Below are positions 50,552 through 59,487 of a stretch of DNA of 64,000 bases, piece after piece (the stretch's first letter is position 1; the number at the start of each line of letters is the position of its first letter). The notes beneath the pieces were generated by a model, which worked only from the letters and a program-made list of their open reading frames with translations, did not search any database and had not been told where the DNA came from. Made by a program: the position numbers and the translations under genes. Location: contig NZ_JAIMID010000012.1 in the NCBI RefSeq assembly GCF_019966535.1, positions 113,558 through 177,557 on the forward strand, written 5' to 3'. Source of the DNA: Mesobacterium pallidum. GTDB taxonomy: Bacteria > Pseudomonadota > Alphaproteobacteria > Rhodobacterales > Rhodobacteraceae.

Positions 50552-53500
50552 TCAGGCTGTCGCTGGGGAACCTGAAGGAGCGTTTTCTTGTTTAGGCGGC
50601 TTGATCAAGAAGAACAGCGCATACAATACCGGCACCGCGACCAGTGTCAGGATCGAGGCGAACGCGAGGCCACCCATGATTGTGACAGCCATCGATGCGA
50701 AGAAGGCGTCTGATATGAGCGGAGTCATACCGAAAATCGTTGTGCCCGCAGCCAGCACGACGGGCCTCAAACGGCTGACCGAGCCATCGATTACCGCCTG
50801 ATAGTCCTCGACACCTTCGGCGCGTTGCTGATCGATTTCTTCCACCAGCACAATGGCATTCTTCATCAGCATCCCGGAAAGGGACAAGAAGCCGAGAAGC
50901 GCCGTGAACGTGAACGGTAGCCCAGTGAACAGCAGACCAAGAACCATCCCCGTGACCGACATCGGAACCACGAGCCACAGGATCAGTGGCTGGCGCACTT
51001 TGTTGAACATCAGGATCGAAATTGTCAGCATTACCAGAAAGCCCAAGGGAAGCTGTTTGCCGAGACTTGCCTGCGCTTCTCCCGCGCTTTCGAACTCGCC
51101 ACCCCATTCCATCGTGTAGCCTTCGGGAAGCCGAATGGCTTCGATATCAGAGCGGACACTGCGAAAGGCCTCATCTGCTGTCAGGTCGCCGCCTGCACCG
51201 CCGAGGACCGTTATCGTACGCTCACGGTCGCGGCGGTGGATAAGGGCCTCGACGAGGCGGGGCTCAAAGCCGGAGACGAGGTTGGCCATCGGCACATAGC
51301 CATTTGCACCCGGCGACCAGACGGAGAGATCGCGCAAACGATCCAGCCCGTCGCGCTCGACCTCGGGAAGCCGCAGATACATAGGGATTTCGGCATCGCC
51401 TTCGCGCAGGGTGCCGACCCGCAGGCCCGAGGTCCCGTATTGCACGGTGTCGGAAATCGATCCGCGAGTCGCACCGGCCAACCGCATGCGAGCCTCGTCG
51501 ACGATGGGTTCGACGAGAATTTCGCGCTGTCGCCAGTCTGTGCGCGGGTTTGTGATCGTGCCGGCCTCGTCGAAGATCGCAAGCGCGTTATCCGATAGCT
51601 GCCGGAGGACTACCGGATCGGGTCCCGAAAAGCGAACGGCGACATCGGCCCCGGCAGGCGGACCGAAGACGATCTCCTCGACGCGGATAAGAGCATTGGG
51701 GAATTGCGCCGGCAGTTCGCGATTGAGACGCGCCGCAACATCGGGGATGAGTGTGGCATCGGTCGCACGCACGATCAGCTGACCGTAGCTCGCATCGGCC
51801 TGCTCAGGGTTGTAGGTCAGCATGAAGCGGCTGGCCCCTCGCCCGACAAGCGTTGTAACGTCCGTCACTATCTCCTCGCCTAAGATGATCGCCTCGAGCC
51901 GGGCCATTTCTTCATTCGTGGCTCGAATGTCCGTGCCCTGTGGCATCTGGAATTCGACGTAGAATATCGGGGTGTTCGACGCCGGAAAGAAAGCCTGCTT
52001 GACTTGGCCGAAGGCCATGACCGACCAGACCGTGATTCCGACGACCGTCAGGACTACGAGCACGCGGGCGCGCAGCGCCATCCAGAGGAAACCGCGATAA
52101 GCCGAATAGACTAAGCCGCGATAGGGGTCCTTGGAGGTGTCTCTTGGCGCCTTCAGAAGGAGCTTCCCAAGATAGGGTGTAACGGTTACGGCGAGGATCC
52201 AGCTCATCAGCAACGAAATCGCGATAACCGCGAAAAGCGAGAACAGGAATTCTCCGGTGGCGTCTGGCGATAGCCCAATGCCCGAAAACGCCATGATCCC
52301 GATCACGGTGGCCCCAAGCAGGGGAAACCCTGTCGCGGTCTCTGTATCGGCGGCGGCGTCTTCGGCGGACTTGCCCCGCGCCATGCCAATCAGCATGCCT
52401 TCGGCGATCACGATGGCATTGTCGACCAGCATGCCCATGGCGATGATCAAAGCCCCGAGACTGATCCGTTCCATCTCGATGCCGAAGACAGACATGAAAA
52501 ACAGTGTGGAAAAAACCGTGAGGCCCAGCGTGGCACCCACGACCAAACCCGCGCGCCAACCCATGGTCAGCATCAGCGCCCCGATGACGATGGCCACGGA
52601 TTGACCGAGGCCGACGAGGAAGCTCGAGACCGCTTCGTCGACGACCTTATGCTGTTCATAGATCGGTACGATCTCGACGCCGTCCGGCAATTCGGTCTTC
52701 AGCTGGTCCAGCCGTGCCTCGACCGATCTGCCGACCTCGACAACGTTGCGGTCCACGAGCGCCGAGACCCCGAGGGTGAAGGCCCGCGTGCCATTGTGAC
52801 GCACGATCTGGCTCGGCCGCTCTGTCTCCTCTCGGACCACGCGAGCGATGTCGTAGAGCGCAATCTGCCCGACCTCTCCGGGGGCGCCGAGCCGCAGCGC
52901 CTCTATGCCCTCGACGCTGACATAACCCGGCGGAACGGACACGCCCAGCCGAGACAGCCCTTCGCTGATCTCGCCGTTGGAGAAAACCTGGTTTTCGTCG
53001 GCGATGATACCGAGGATCTGGTCCGGTGGCAGGCCCAGTTCGGTCAGGCGCGCCGAAGGGATCGAAATGATGATCTCCTCTTCAGCCAGCCCCTGAACCT
53101 CGATCTTGGCCACCCCGTCGACGGTGACAAGGTCGCGCCGCAGTTTAGTCGCGAGGTCTCGCTGTTCCGAGGCGCTCAACCCATCGGCCGTCACAGCGTA
53201 GAACATGCCGTAGACGTCGCCGAAATCGTCATTGATGATCGGAGACTGCGCACCGGAGGGAAGCTCTCCTTCGATGTCGCGGATACGGCGGCGCATCTCG
53301 TCCCAGACCTGCGGAATCTCGTCGGGCCCATAGGTCATCTCGATCTCGACCGTGATCTGGGCCATGCCCGGCATGGATTTCGATTCCACCCGGTCGAGCT
53401 GCTTCATCTGTTGGAGTGCGCTTTCCACGACATCGGTGACTTCCTCTTCCACCTCCATCGCCGTCGCGCCCGGATAGGGCACGAAAACGAGCGCCGTCTT

Positions 53501-53632
53501 GAGCGTGAAACTCGGGTCTTCGAGGCGTCCGACCGTGTTCAGCCCCCACAAACCGCCGAGAAGGCAAAAGATAATTGCCAGCCAAACGGCGACCGGACGT
53601 CGGATGCTTGCGCGGGAAATACTCATTGTCAT
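50552..53632 (-). CDS. RND-family efflux transporter (inner-membrane pump)
   Basis: A 1026-residue AcrB-like pump with 12 helices in the usual 1+6+5 pattern and two large periplasmic loops. It starts SIRRPVAVWLAIIFCLLGGLWG and has EDPSFTLKTALVFVPYPGATA near 37-57. The proton-relay helix reads GMLVDNAIVIAEGML near 400-414, with Asn where E. coli AcrB has a second Asp. RND pumps export hydrophobic drugs, solvents or metabolites through a tripartite channel. No outer-membrane TolC-type gene is adjacent, so a distant one must serve. It is last in the TetR-adaptor-pump operon. Confidence 0.95.
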   Translation of the reverse strand: MTMSISRASIRRPVAVWLAIIFCLLGGLWGLNTVGRLEDPSFTLKTALVFVPYPGATAMEVEEEVTDVVESALQQMKQLDRVESKSMPGMAQITVEIEMTYGPDEIPQVWDEMRRRIRDIEGELPSGAQSPIINDDFGDVYGMFYAVTADGLSASEQRDLATKLRRDLVTVDGVAKIEVQGLAEEEIIISIPSARLTELGLPPDQILGIIADENQVFSNGEISEGLSRLGVSVPPGYVSVEGIEALRLGAPGEVGQIALYDIARVVREETERPSQIVRHNGTRAFTLGVSALVDRNVVEVGRSVEARLDQLKTELPDGVEIVPIYEQHKVVDEAVSSFLVGLGQSVAIVIGALMLTMGWRAGLVVGATLGLTVFSTLFFMSVFGIEMERISLGALIIAMGMLVDNAIVIAEGMLIGMARGKSAEDAAADTETATGFPLLGATVIGIMAFSGIGLSPDATGEFLFSLFAVIAISLLMSWILAVTVTPYLGKLLLKAPRDTSKDPYRGLVYSAYRGFLWMALRARVLVVLTVVGITVWSVMAFGQVKQAFFPASNTPIFYVEFQMPQGTDIRATNEEMARLEAIILGEEIVTDVTTLVGRGASRFMLTYNPEQADASYGQLIVRATDATLIPDVAARLNRELPAQFPNALIRVEEIVFGPPAGADVAVRFSGPDPVVLRQLSDNALAIFDEAGTITNPRTDWRQREILVEPIVDEARMRLAGATRGSISDTVQYGTSGLRVGTLREGDAEIPMYLRLPEVERDGLDRLRDLSVWSPGANGYVPMANLVSGFEPRLVEALIHRRDRERTITVLGGAGGDLTADEAFRSVRSDIEAIRLPEGYTMEWGGEFESAGEAQASLGKQLPLGFLVMLTISILMFNKVRQPLILWLVVPMSVTGMVLGLLFTGLPFTFTALLGFLSLSGMLMKNAIVLVEEIDQQRAEGVEDYQAVIDGSVSRLRPVVLAAGTTIFGMTPLISDAFFASMAVTIMGGLAFASILTLVAVPVLYALFFLIKPPKQENAPSGSPATA

Positions 53633-53659
53633 GGTTTCGGTTTTCCGGTCCAGGATCGT

Positions 53660-54808
53660 TCAGAGGCCGCGAACCGCGACTGTTTCGTTTTCCTTCAGGC
53701 GCCACCACCCGCCGGACACAACCAGTTCGTCTCCGGAGAGCCCCTCAAGCACGACGATTTCGTCGTCGTTCGGCAGCCCCAGGCGGATCGTCTTACGGGA
53801 CACCCGGCCGGTCCCCTCGTCATACAGCCAGATGGACGGCTCGCTCCGGCTCGTCGTGTCGATCGCCGAGACCGGGACGACTACCAACCGCGATTGCGCA
53901 CCCTCCGCGGCGGCGGCTACGCGCACATTCGCCGTCATTCCGGGCAGCAATCTCGGGTCGATGGCGCCCTCGATTGCAAACTCGACGTCATAGGTTTGGG
54001 CTGTGGGGTCTGCATCGGTCACGAATTTCCGCAGATACAGAGTTGCGTCATATCCCGGCACGGCGGGGAAAGAGGCGGTTACCCTGAATGCATCGGGCTG
54101 GGCCCGTGCCATCGCGGCGAGTTCCTCGGGCAGCGAAATCCGCACCCGCATTTCACTGATGTCCTGCAACCTGGCAATCGGAGCCGCAGGGGTGACGTTC
54201 GAAAACTCCTCCAGAAAGATGCGCGCGACAATGGCGTCGAAGGGCGCGGTGATCGTGGCTTGAGCCAAGCGTCGCTCCGCTTCACGCAGGGCGACTTCTG
54301 CCTGAGCAAGCTGCGCGCGGTTCGTTTCAAGTCGGGCGTCGGTCGCCACCCCCCTCTCGGTCAGACTCAACGCACGATCGTATTCGGATTTTGCGAGGTC
54401 GAAAGAGGCCTGCGCCCGATCCACGGCCAATTCGAAATCGACTGGGTCGAGCGCGGCAATTAAATCGCCTTTCTCGACCCGAGTCCCAGCATCTACCGCG
54501 AGGTCGGAAAGCTGACCCGAAACCTGAAAGGCAATATCCACGGTCCGGGCGGGCTCCACGCGGCCTGCCAGGCTGCGCGCCCTATCGCTATCGCGAAGCT
54601 CGGCACGCGATACTTCGACCGTGACCGGTTGGGCCATGTCTTGCTCGGCGCTCCCTTGCGCATCGGCACCGGAAACCTCATCCGTAGTCTGCGCGAAGAC
54701 CTTGGATGCGATGTCCGGGTTGAATTGCACGAGAAGGACAATGGCGAGAAGAAGGGCGACCAATCCAGCGGCACCTCCTCGGAAGTATCTGGTTCTATTC
54801 AAGCTCAT
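53660..54808 (-). CDS. RND efflux periplasmic adaptor (HlyD/MFP family)
   Basis: A 382-residue membrane fusion protein. An N-terminal membrane anchor lies near 13-28 (GLVALLLAIVLLVQF). A lipoyl-like domain starts DIAFQVSGQLSDLAVDAGTRVEKGDLIAALD around 90-120, then a helical hairpin (AQASFDLAKSEYDRALSLTERGVA), a second lipoyl half (ATITAPFDAIVARIF) and beta-barrel domains. It connects the RND pump to an outer-membrane channel. Its start overlaps the TetR stop by 14 bp, and the pump gene follows 27 bp later. Confidence 0.93.
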   Translation of the reverse strand: MSLNRTRYFRGGAAGLVALLLAIVLLVQFNPDIASKVFAQTTDEVSGADAQGSAEQDMAQPVTVEVSRAELRDSDRARSLAGRVEPARTVDIAFQVSGQLSDLAVDAGTRVEKGDLIAALDPVDFELAVDRAQASFDLAKSEYDRALSLTERGVATDARLETNRAQLAQAEVALREAERRLAQATITAPFDAIVARIFLEEFSNVTPAAPIARLQDISEMRVRISLPEELAAMARAQPDAFRVTASFPAVPGYDATLYLRKFVTDADPTAQTYDVEFAIEGAIDPRLLPGMTANVRVAAAAEGAQSRLVVVPVSAIDTTSRSEPSIWLYDEGTGRVSRKTIRLGLPNDDEIVVLEGLSGDELVVSGGWWRLKENETVAVRGL

Positions 54809-55346
54809 TTATCATGTCCTTCAATCTGTCGATGGCGGCGTCTTGCTGATCGTCGTCACCATCCGCGAGGCGAAGAAGCCTCTGGAAACGAAGACCCTGG
54901 ATCGCCAAAAAAAGAACCATCGCCGCAGTGTCGTCCTGCGCGTCCGAACGGATGCGCTCGACATCACGGGACAGCTCTCTTCTCAGCGGGTCCAGAAGAT
55001 TCGGATCCGACGCCGAAACCGCGAGAATAGCCATCGAAAGGTCATCATCGGTGCTTACGGCTTGCAGAACTGTCTCGAGATGACCGCGCAGGGTGCGGGA
55101 ACTGTGCCCTTCCGGGACCGACGCCAGACGTTCGCGGTGCTCCGCGAGCATTTCGTCGAGCAGCCCGGCCAGAAGCGCTTTCTTGGTGGGGAAGTTGTAC
55201 AACACCCCACCCTTGCTGAGGCCGGATTCCCGAGCGACGGCGTCGATCGTGATCTTTCCCGCGCCTTCTCGCAGCGCAATCGCCCGCGCAGCGCCGAGAA
55301 TCTTCGGCGAGGCGTTCTTCGGTTGCTTTTCCACTTGTGCAGTCAC
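54795..55346 (-). CDS. TetR-family repressor of the RND pump
   Basis: A 183-residue TetR protein with the N-terminal helix-turn-helix ITIDAVARESGLSKGGVLYNFPTKKALL near 32-59. The rest is an alpha-helical ligand domain of the TetR_C_33 type. It starts with GTG at 55346, two bases from an operator-like sequence at 55348-55369, so self-repression is likely. It is co-directional with and overlaps the adaptor gene. The ligand is probably a pump substrate. Confidence 0.92.
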   Translation of the reverse strand: MTAQVEKQPKNASPKILGAARAIALREGAGKITIDAVARESGLSKGGVLYNFPTKKALLAGLLDEMLAEHRERLASVPEGHSSRTLRGHLETVLQAVSTDDDLSMAILAVSASDPNLLDPLRRELSRDVERIRSDAQDDTAAMVLFLAIQGLRFQRLLRLADGDDDQQDAAIDRLKDMINELE

Positions 55347-55347
55347 C

Positions 55348-55369
55348 CTGTACCGTCCGGTCGGTTAAG
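55348..55369. promoter_or_regulatory. TetR-type operator in front of the pump operon
   Basis: CTGTACCGTCCGGTCGGTTAAG contains the imperfect dyad ACCGTCCGGTCGGT and lies directly upstream of the TetR start. Its left half, CTGTACCGTC, recurs at 56068 before the second TetR gene. Confidence 0.65.
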
Positions 55370-55413
55370 TCATTGGGCGAGCTAATGCGCTGCCCCGTAT
55401 TTGGCAAGCGAGC

Positions 55414-56022
55414 TCAATCTGAAAATTTGTCTCTGTGGCCGCTACCGTAAAGTCGCAGGAATGCAGCGACCGCTTCGCGCGCATGTTGCTCGCGGTGGAC
55501 AGCTCGTTTCACTGCGAGAAGGCGCGGCATAAGTAGCCCCGAAACGCAAAGGTGTATGAAGTGATCGGACGCGCGCCGGACGTCATCGACATCGAGCGCG
55601 CCTTCGCGCGTAAGGCGCTCCAGAATCCGACCGACGAGTTCGCGGGCAGGTTTCGGGCCTGCGCGAAAATAAACCTCACCCACTTCGGGCAGTGCCTCGG
55701 AGGCGCCAACGCACGTTCGCAGGAGACGGATGTAGGTGTCGTCCAAGGTGAGGTCGACCATGCGAAGGGCGAGTTCTTCCAACTGGGCGCGCGGCTCCAA
55801 AGACGCGATCAAGGGCCGGAGGATTTCGTCCGCAAGCCGACCGCATTCGGATTCAACCACGCTCAGGAACAGTTGCTCCTTGGTCGGGTAATACGAATAC
55901 ATGGTTGCCTTCGACACTTTTCCTTCAGCGGCAATTGCATCGACCGTGGCTCCTTCGTAACCGCATCGGAAGAAAACCTCGCGCGCACCAATCATGACGT
56001 CGGCCATTTTTCTCACGGGCAT
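55414..56022 (-). CDS. TetR-family transcriptional regulator
   Basis: A 202-residue TetR protein with the helix-turn-helix ATVDAIAAEGKVSKATMYSYYPTKEQLF near 25-52 and an AefR-like C-terminal domain. It lies 67 bp upstream of the other TetR gene on the same strand, with its own operator-like element at 56068. Two tandem TetR genes before one pump suggest layered control by different signals. Alternatively, this regulator may act elsewhere. Confidence 0.91.
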   Translation of the reverse strand: MPVRKMADVMIGAREVFFRCGYEGATVDAIAAEGKVSKATMYSYYPTKEQLFLSVVESECGRLADEILRPLIASLEPRAQLEELALRMVDLTLDDTYIRLLRTCVGASEALPEVGEVYFRAGPKPARELVGRILERLTREGALDVDDVRRASDHFIHLCVSGLLMPRLLAVKRAVHREQHAREAVAAFLRLYGSGHRDKFSD

Positions 56023-56067
56023 CTCGTTCTCTCTATCCCAGGCAGGACTAGGCGGTTACAAGCTTTA

Positions 56068-56089
56068 CTGTACCGTCTAGTGAGTATAG
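56068..56089. promoter_or_regulatory. Operator-like element before the second TetR gene
   Basis: CTGTACCGTCTAGTGAGTATAG shares its first ten bases and overall layout with the site at 55348 and lies 46 bp upstream of the TetR start at 56022. TAGTGAGTATAG could include a promoter -10 region. The shared half-site suggests cross-regulation between the two TetR proteins. Confidence 0.55.
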
Positions 56090-56259
56090 TAGATAGAAGT
56101 TGATTTAGCAGCAAAGCGTAAAGCTGTGCGGATCTACCCCACCAAGCGCCGCTTGGCGGCTTTTTCTAGCGCCGTTTTCAATTCGTCATGAGCTTCGGGT
56201 CTGATTCTGCCTGAGTTGTTCTCGGGCGCGGGATTATCCCGCGAACAGGAGGGGTACCG

Positions 56260-56613
56260 TCATTCTGCCGCGCTTGCGGTCCCGACAAAGGCACCCTCGG
56301 CCTCCCAGCGGCGTGCGATCGAGCCAAGCTTGTCCAGCACGCCGCGCAGTTCCGCGCCGCGCTCAGTCAGCCCGTAGGTGACAGCGGGTGGGATGGTCAT
56401 GGCCTGCTCGCGCCATACAACGCCAGCATGTTCCAGCATTCTCAGCCTCTCGGTCAGGACCCGGGTGGAAATGCCGGGCACCAAACGCTTGAGCGCGCCG
56501 AAACGCTGCGGTCCCTGCTCGGACAGAACCCAGAGTATATAGATCGTCCAAGGGCCTGTGATGACACGCAGAAGCGCCTCCATCGGGCATGAGGGGGGCT
56601 GGACGCTCTTCAT
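56260..56613 (-). CDS. HxlR-family transcriptional regulator
   Basis: A 117-residue MarR/HxlR winged-helix protein. CPMEALLRVITGPWTIYILW near 9-28 contains the conserved N-terminal Cys that in YodB/QorR-type members senses quinones or diamide. FGALKRLVPGISTRVLTERLRMLEHAGVV near 38-66 is the DNA-reading part. It diverges from the DoxX-to-GST gene set across a region with a perfect dyad, which fits repression of that set until an electrophile modifies the Cys. The sensing role is inferred. Confidence 0.92.
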   Translation of the reverse strand: MKSVQPPSCPMEALLRVITGPWTIYILWVLSEQGPQRFGALKRLVPGISTRVLTERLRMLEHAGVVWREQAMTIPPAVTYGLTERGAELRGVLDKLGSIARRWEAEGAFVGTASAAE

Positions 56614-56633
56614 CGTGGATTATCCTCGCGGTT

Positions 56634-56652
56634 AAAGTAATCTAGTTACTTT
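56634..56652. promoter_or_regulatory. Perfect dyad AAAGTAATCTAGTTACTTT, probable HxlR operator
   Basis: A 7-bp inverted repeat (AAAGTAA / TTACTTT) with a five-base centre, 21 bp upstream of the HxlR start and about 95 bp before the DoxX-like gene. A second, weaker dyad, CTAAAGGTACTTAG, lies nearby at about 56686-56699. HxlR proteins commonly bind such GTAA...TTAC elements. Confidence 0.7.
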
Positions 56653-56746
56653 TAAGTGCCTACTTTCACGAACGATGCAAGACACCTAAAGGTACTTAGA
56701 GCGGAAACTGCGGCTGAACAAGCCCTTGCAAACAGGGAGTGCGGTG

Positions 56747-57154
56747 ATGAGTGACAACGTGGCAAAGTATGTCTACTGGATCGCGACCGGCCTTGTGGCG
56801 CTGGTCTATCTGGGTGCGGCGACTTTCTACATCTCATCCCACGATATGGTCGCGGGCATGTATCGCGAGGTGTTGAGCTATCCCACATACATCATCTGGC
56901 CGCTCGCGATTTTGAAGATTGTCGGCGCGGTGGTGATTCTCTGGCGCCCTTCGGCGATGCTGGCGGACTGGGCTTACGCGGCGATGTTCTGGCATCTGGT
57001 GTTGGCGTTCGGGGCGCATGTGGGCGCGGGCGATCCAGGCTGGCCACCGGCTCTTGCGACCTGGGTGCTCCTGATCGCCTCGTGGATGACAGCCAATCGC
57101 GTGCGTGCGGTAAAGTCGGCATATGCGCCGACGTTTCCGACAGAGACGAATTAA
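56747..57154 (+). CDS. DoxX-like membrane protein
   Basis: A 135-residue protein with four hydrophobic helices: YWIATGLVALVYLGAATFYI, YIIWPLAILKIVGAVVILW, WAYAAMFWHLVLAFGAHV and ALATWVLLIASWMTANRV. This is the layout of DoxX-like proteins, which are often linked to redox stress operons. I chose ATG 56747 (AGGGAG seven bases upstream) over 56726. It is the first gene of the HxlR-controlled set. The molecular role of the family is poorly defined. Confidence 0.83.
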   Translation: MSDNVAKYVYWIATGLVALVYLGAATFYISSHDMVAGMYREVLSYPTYIIWPLAILKIVGAVVILWRPSAMLADWAYAAMFWHLVLAFGAHVGAGDPGWPPALATWVLLIASWMTANRVRAVKSAYAPTFPTETN

Positions 57155-57220
57155 TCCGATGCGGAGTTGCCACGGCGCTGGCCATCCACCCTCGGGCTTG
57201 GGGTTCAAAAGGACGACAGA

Positions 57221-58036
57221 ATGACCGAAAGGCAGCCGACAGTGTTTGTTCCCCATGGAGGCGGCCCTTGCTTCTTCATGGACTGGAACCCGCCTGACAC
57301 CTGGGACAGGCACCGCAGATTCCTTGAGGCTTTGCCTGCGAGCCTGCCGGCAAAGCCCAAGGCGCTTCTCGTGATCTCAGGCCATTGGGAGGAACGGGTG
57401 TTTACCGTGCAGACCAACTCCGCGCCGCCGCTGCTGTTCGACTATCAGGGGTTTCCCCCCCATACTTATCAGCTGACCTGGCCCGCGCTAGGCGATCCTA
57501 CGCTGGCGGCCCGTGCAAGCGAGCTATTGAATGGCGCGGGTTTTGAAACCCGGGCCGACGCTACGCGTGGCTTCGATCATGGGGTGTTTGTTCCGCTAAA
57601 GGTGGCTTTGCCTGAGGCCGACATACCTACCGTCCAACTGAGCCTGCGCGACGATCTCGACGCTGAGGCGCATCTTGCTGCTGGTCGCGCGTTGGCGCCC
57701 TTGCGAGACGAAGGTGTTCTGATCATCGGGTCCGGCAACACCTATCACAACATGGGCAAGATGATGCGGGCGATGAGGGGCGGACCCGATGGCCCGGTGA
57801 ACGGCGGCGACTTCGACCGATGGCTCACGGGTGCGGTGACCCATGAAGACCCCGGGGCGCGCCGCGCCATGCTGGCTGCTTGGGATCGGGCACCCGGCGC
57901 ACGCGACGCCAATCCGCGCGAGGAACATCTAATTCCATTGCACGTCGTGGCCGGCGCCGCGCTTGCGGATCGGGGGGAAAAGACCCTCGAGGATCACGTA
58001 TTGGGCGCGGTCGAAAGCGCGTTCAGATTTGGATAG
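57221..58036 (+). CDS. DODA-type (LigB-fold) extradiol dioxygenase
   Basis: A 271-residue class III extradiol dioxygenase related to YgiD and plant DOPA dioxygenase. Metal ligands are visible at His12 (VPHGGGP) and His55 (SGHWEE), with a further conserved His at about 120 (FDHGVFVPLK); the GSGNTYHNMG segment follows. It binds non-haem iron or zinc and opens catechol rings. In an HxlR-controlled set it may remove catechols or related phenols. ATG 57221 has AAGGA upstream; the longer frame reads into the gap after the DoxX-like gene. Confidence 0.9.
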   Translation: MTERQPTVFVPHGGGPCFFMDWNPPDTWDRHRRFLEALPASLPAKPKALLVISGHWEERVFTVQTNSAPPLLFDYQGFPPHTYQLTWPALGDPTLAARASELLNGAGFETRADATRGFDHGVFVPLKVALPEADIPTVQLSLRDDLDAEAHLAAGRALAPLRDEGVLIIGSGNTYHNMGKMMRAMRGGPDGPVNGGDFDRWLTGAVTHEDPGARRAMLAAWDRAPGARDANPREEHLIPLHVVAGAALADRGEKTLEDHVLGAVESAFRFG

Positions 58037-58044
58037 GACCAGAT

Positions 58045-58542
58045 ATGTGCTTCGAACTTCCCTTGCGGCAGGGTCCGCGCCCCGAAACCACCGAGTGCGC
58101 CCCGCATGAGCAAGTGTCGCAGAACTCCTCGGCCGAGATTCACGCATTGTTCAAGCAGAAGGCCTTCGCCCTGCCCTTCGTCGAGCGTTGCCGATCGGGT
58201 ATTTCGGTCCCCGGCGCCGAGGCATTAGTCCTGCCGCGGCCGCATGCCTGCGGCCCGCGCGAAGCCTTCATGATCGGACGCGAATTTGCGCATGTGCATC
58301 CCGCCTATGACGGTTCGTCGCACATGATGCTGCCGCTGGCGGCGGTTGAGGAACTCATCGCGAAGGGATGGGGCGAACAGCACCCGATGGCCTCGGCCGG
58401 ATACATCCCGGCCAATGCGATCATGGCCTTTGCTCCACGCGATGAGGCAGAGGTCGATGTGATGATCAAAATCCTGACCACAAGCTGGGGTTTCGCGCGC
58501 GGCAAGCTGGCGAATCCCGCCCCCACCCAAATCCACGATTGA
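58045..58542 (+). CDS. DUF5519 (luciferase-domain) family protein
   Basis: A 165-residue soluble protein. Its centre FAHVHPAYDGSSHMMLPLAAVEELIAKGWGEQHPMA (about 91-126) and YIPANAIMAFAPRDEAEVDVMIKIL match the luciferase-like DUF5519 family, whose function is unknown. The start is eight bases after the dioxygenase stop, so it is in the same transcript. The N-terminus is Pro- and Glu-rich. Its constant company with dioxygenase and reductase genes suggests a redox or small-molecule role, but nothing firmer. Confidence 0.75.
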   Translation: MCFELPLRQGPRPETTECAPHEQVSQNSSAEIHALFKQKAFALPFVERCRSGISVPGAEALVLPRPHACGPREAFMIGREFAHVHPAYDGSSHMMLPLAAVEELIAKGWGEQHPMASAGYIPANAIMAFAPRDEAEVDVMIKILTTSWGFARGKLANPAPTQIHD

Positions 58543-58584
58543 TCGCAAGCGCGCTTGCAGAAACATCAAGATAAGAGAGATACC

Positions 58585-59487
58585 ATGTCCAACATCCAGA
58601 ACGGCCCCTTCATCGTGACCGGCGCGTCCGGACAACTTGGCCGGCAGGTGGTCGACCTGCTGGTTCAGGCAGGTGCCGGGCCGGTCATCGCGATCTCGCG
58701 CACTCCCGACAAGCTTGCCGATCTGGCGGGAAAAAGAGTCGAGGCGCGCGAGGGCGATTTCAACGACCCGGCTTCTCTTGAAGCAGCCTTCGCGGGCGGC
58801 AAGCGTCTCCTCATCATCTCCACCGACGATCTGGAGCCGGGCAAGCGGCTCGCAGCTCATTCCAATGCGATTGCTGCGGCCAAGACGGTAGGTATCGACC
58901 ACATCGTCTATACCTCCTTCGCAGGCCCAGTCGCGGAAAGTCCAATCGGATTCGCTCAAGACCACGAAGGGACCGAGAAGCTGATCACGGAAAGTGGGGC
59001 GGATCATACGATCCTGCGCAACAATATGTACACCGACTTTCTGTTGATGGGCGGCCAGCAGAGCGTCGCCATGGGCACGCATTTCTCCGCCGCAGCAGAT
59101 GGCAAGACCGGATATGTGACACGCGCGGATTGCGCCCGTGCCGCAGCCGCGGCGCTAATGAAAGCTACGGGAAGGGAGACCCTCGATATCACCGGGCCGG
59201 AGACGGTCAGCCAGGCCGAGGTCGCGGCGATCTTGTCCGAAATTGCGGGTAAGGAAATCCCCTATGTCGCCCTGCCCGCCGAGGATCTGGTGCAGGCGAT
59301 GATCGCAAATGGACTGCCGGAGTTCATGGCGAGGGTCTTTGCCTCCTTCGACGAAGCAATCGCGCAGGGCTATCTCGATGTGGCCAGCGGCGATCTCGAA
59401 TCGCTCACCGGCCAGCCCGGACAGTCGGTGGCCGATTTCCTGGCCGCTAACCGCGCGGCGCTTCTTCAGGCGCCGCAGGAACAATAA
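58585..59487 (+). CDS. NmrA-like NAD(P)H-binding protein, QorB-type quinone reductase
   Basis: A 300-residue atypical SDR. The Gly-rich loop VTGASGQLGRQVVDLL near 9-24 binds NAD(P)H, followed by FNDPASLEAAFAGGKRLLII and HIVYTSFAG. The C-terminal part (DITGPETVSQAEVAAILSEIAG) is typical of NmrA/QorB proteins such as E. coli QorB, an NADPH-dependent quinone oxidoreductase. I used the ATG at 58585 with AGAGAG upstream. Quinone reduction fits control by an HxlR regulator with a sensor Cys. Confidence 0.88.
   Translation: MSNIQNGPFIVTGASGQLGRQVVDLLVQAGAGPVIAISRTPDKLADLAGKRVEAREGDFNDPASLEAAFAGGKRLLIISTDDLEPGKRLAAHSNAIAAAKTVGIDHIVYTSFAGPVAESPIGFAQDHEGTEKLITESGADHTILRNNMYTDFLLMGGQQSVAMGTHFSAAADGKTGYVTRADCARAAAAALMKATGRETLDITGPETVSQAEVAAILSEIAGKEIPYVALPAEDLVQAMIANGLPEFMARVFASFDEAIAQGYLDVASGDLESLTGQPGQSVADFLAANRAALLQAPQEQ

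Noticed and set aside
57221..58036. The extradiol dioxygenase as the ring-cleavage step of the catabolic island
   Set aside because: It is 7 kb away across IS66 remnants and the pump operon, belongs to the DODA family and is grouped with an HxlR regulator, so a stress role fits better.
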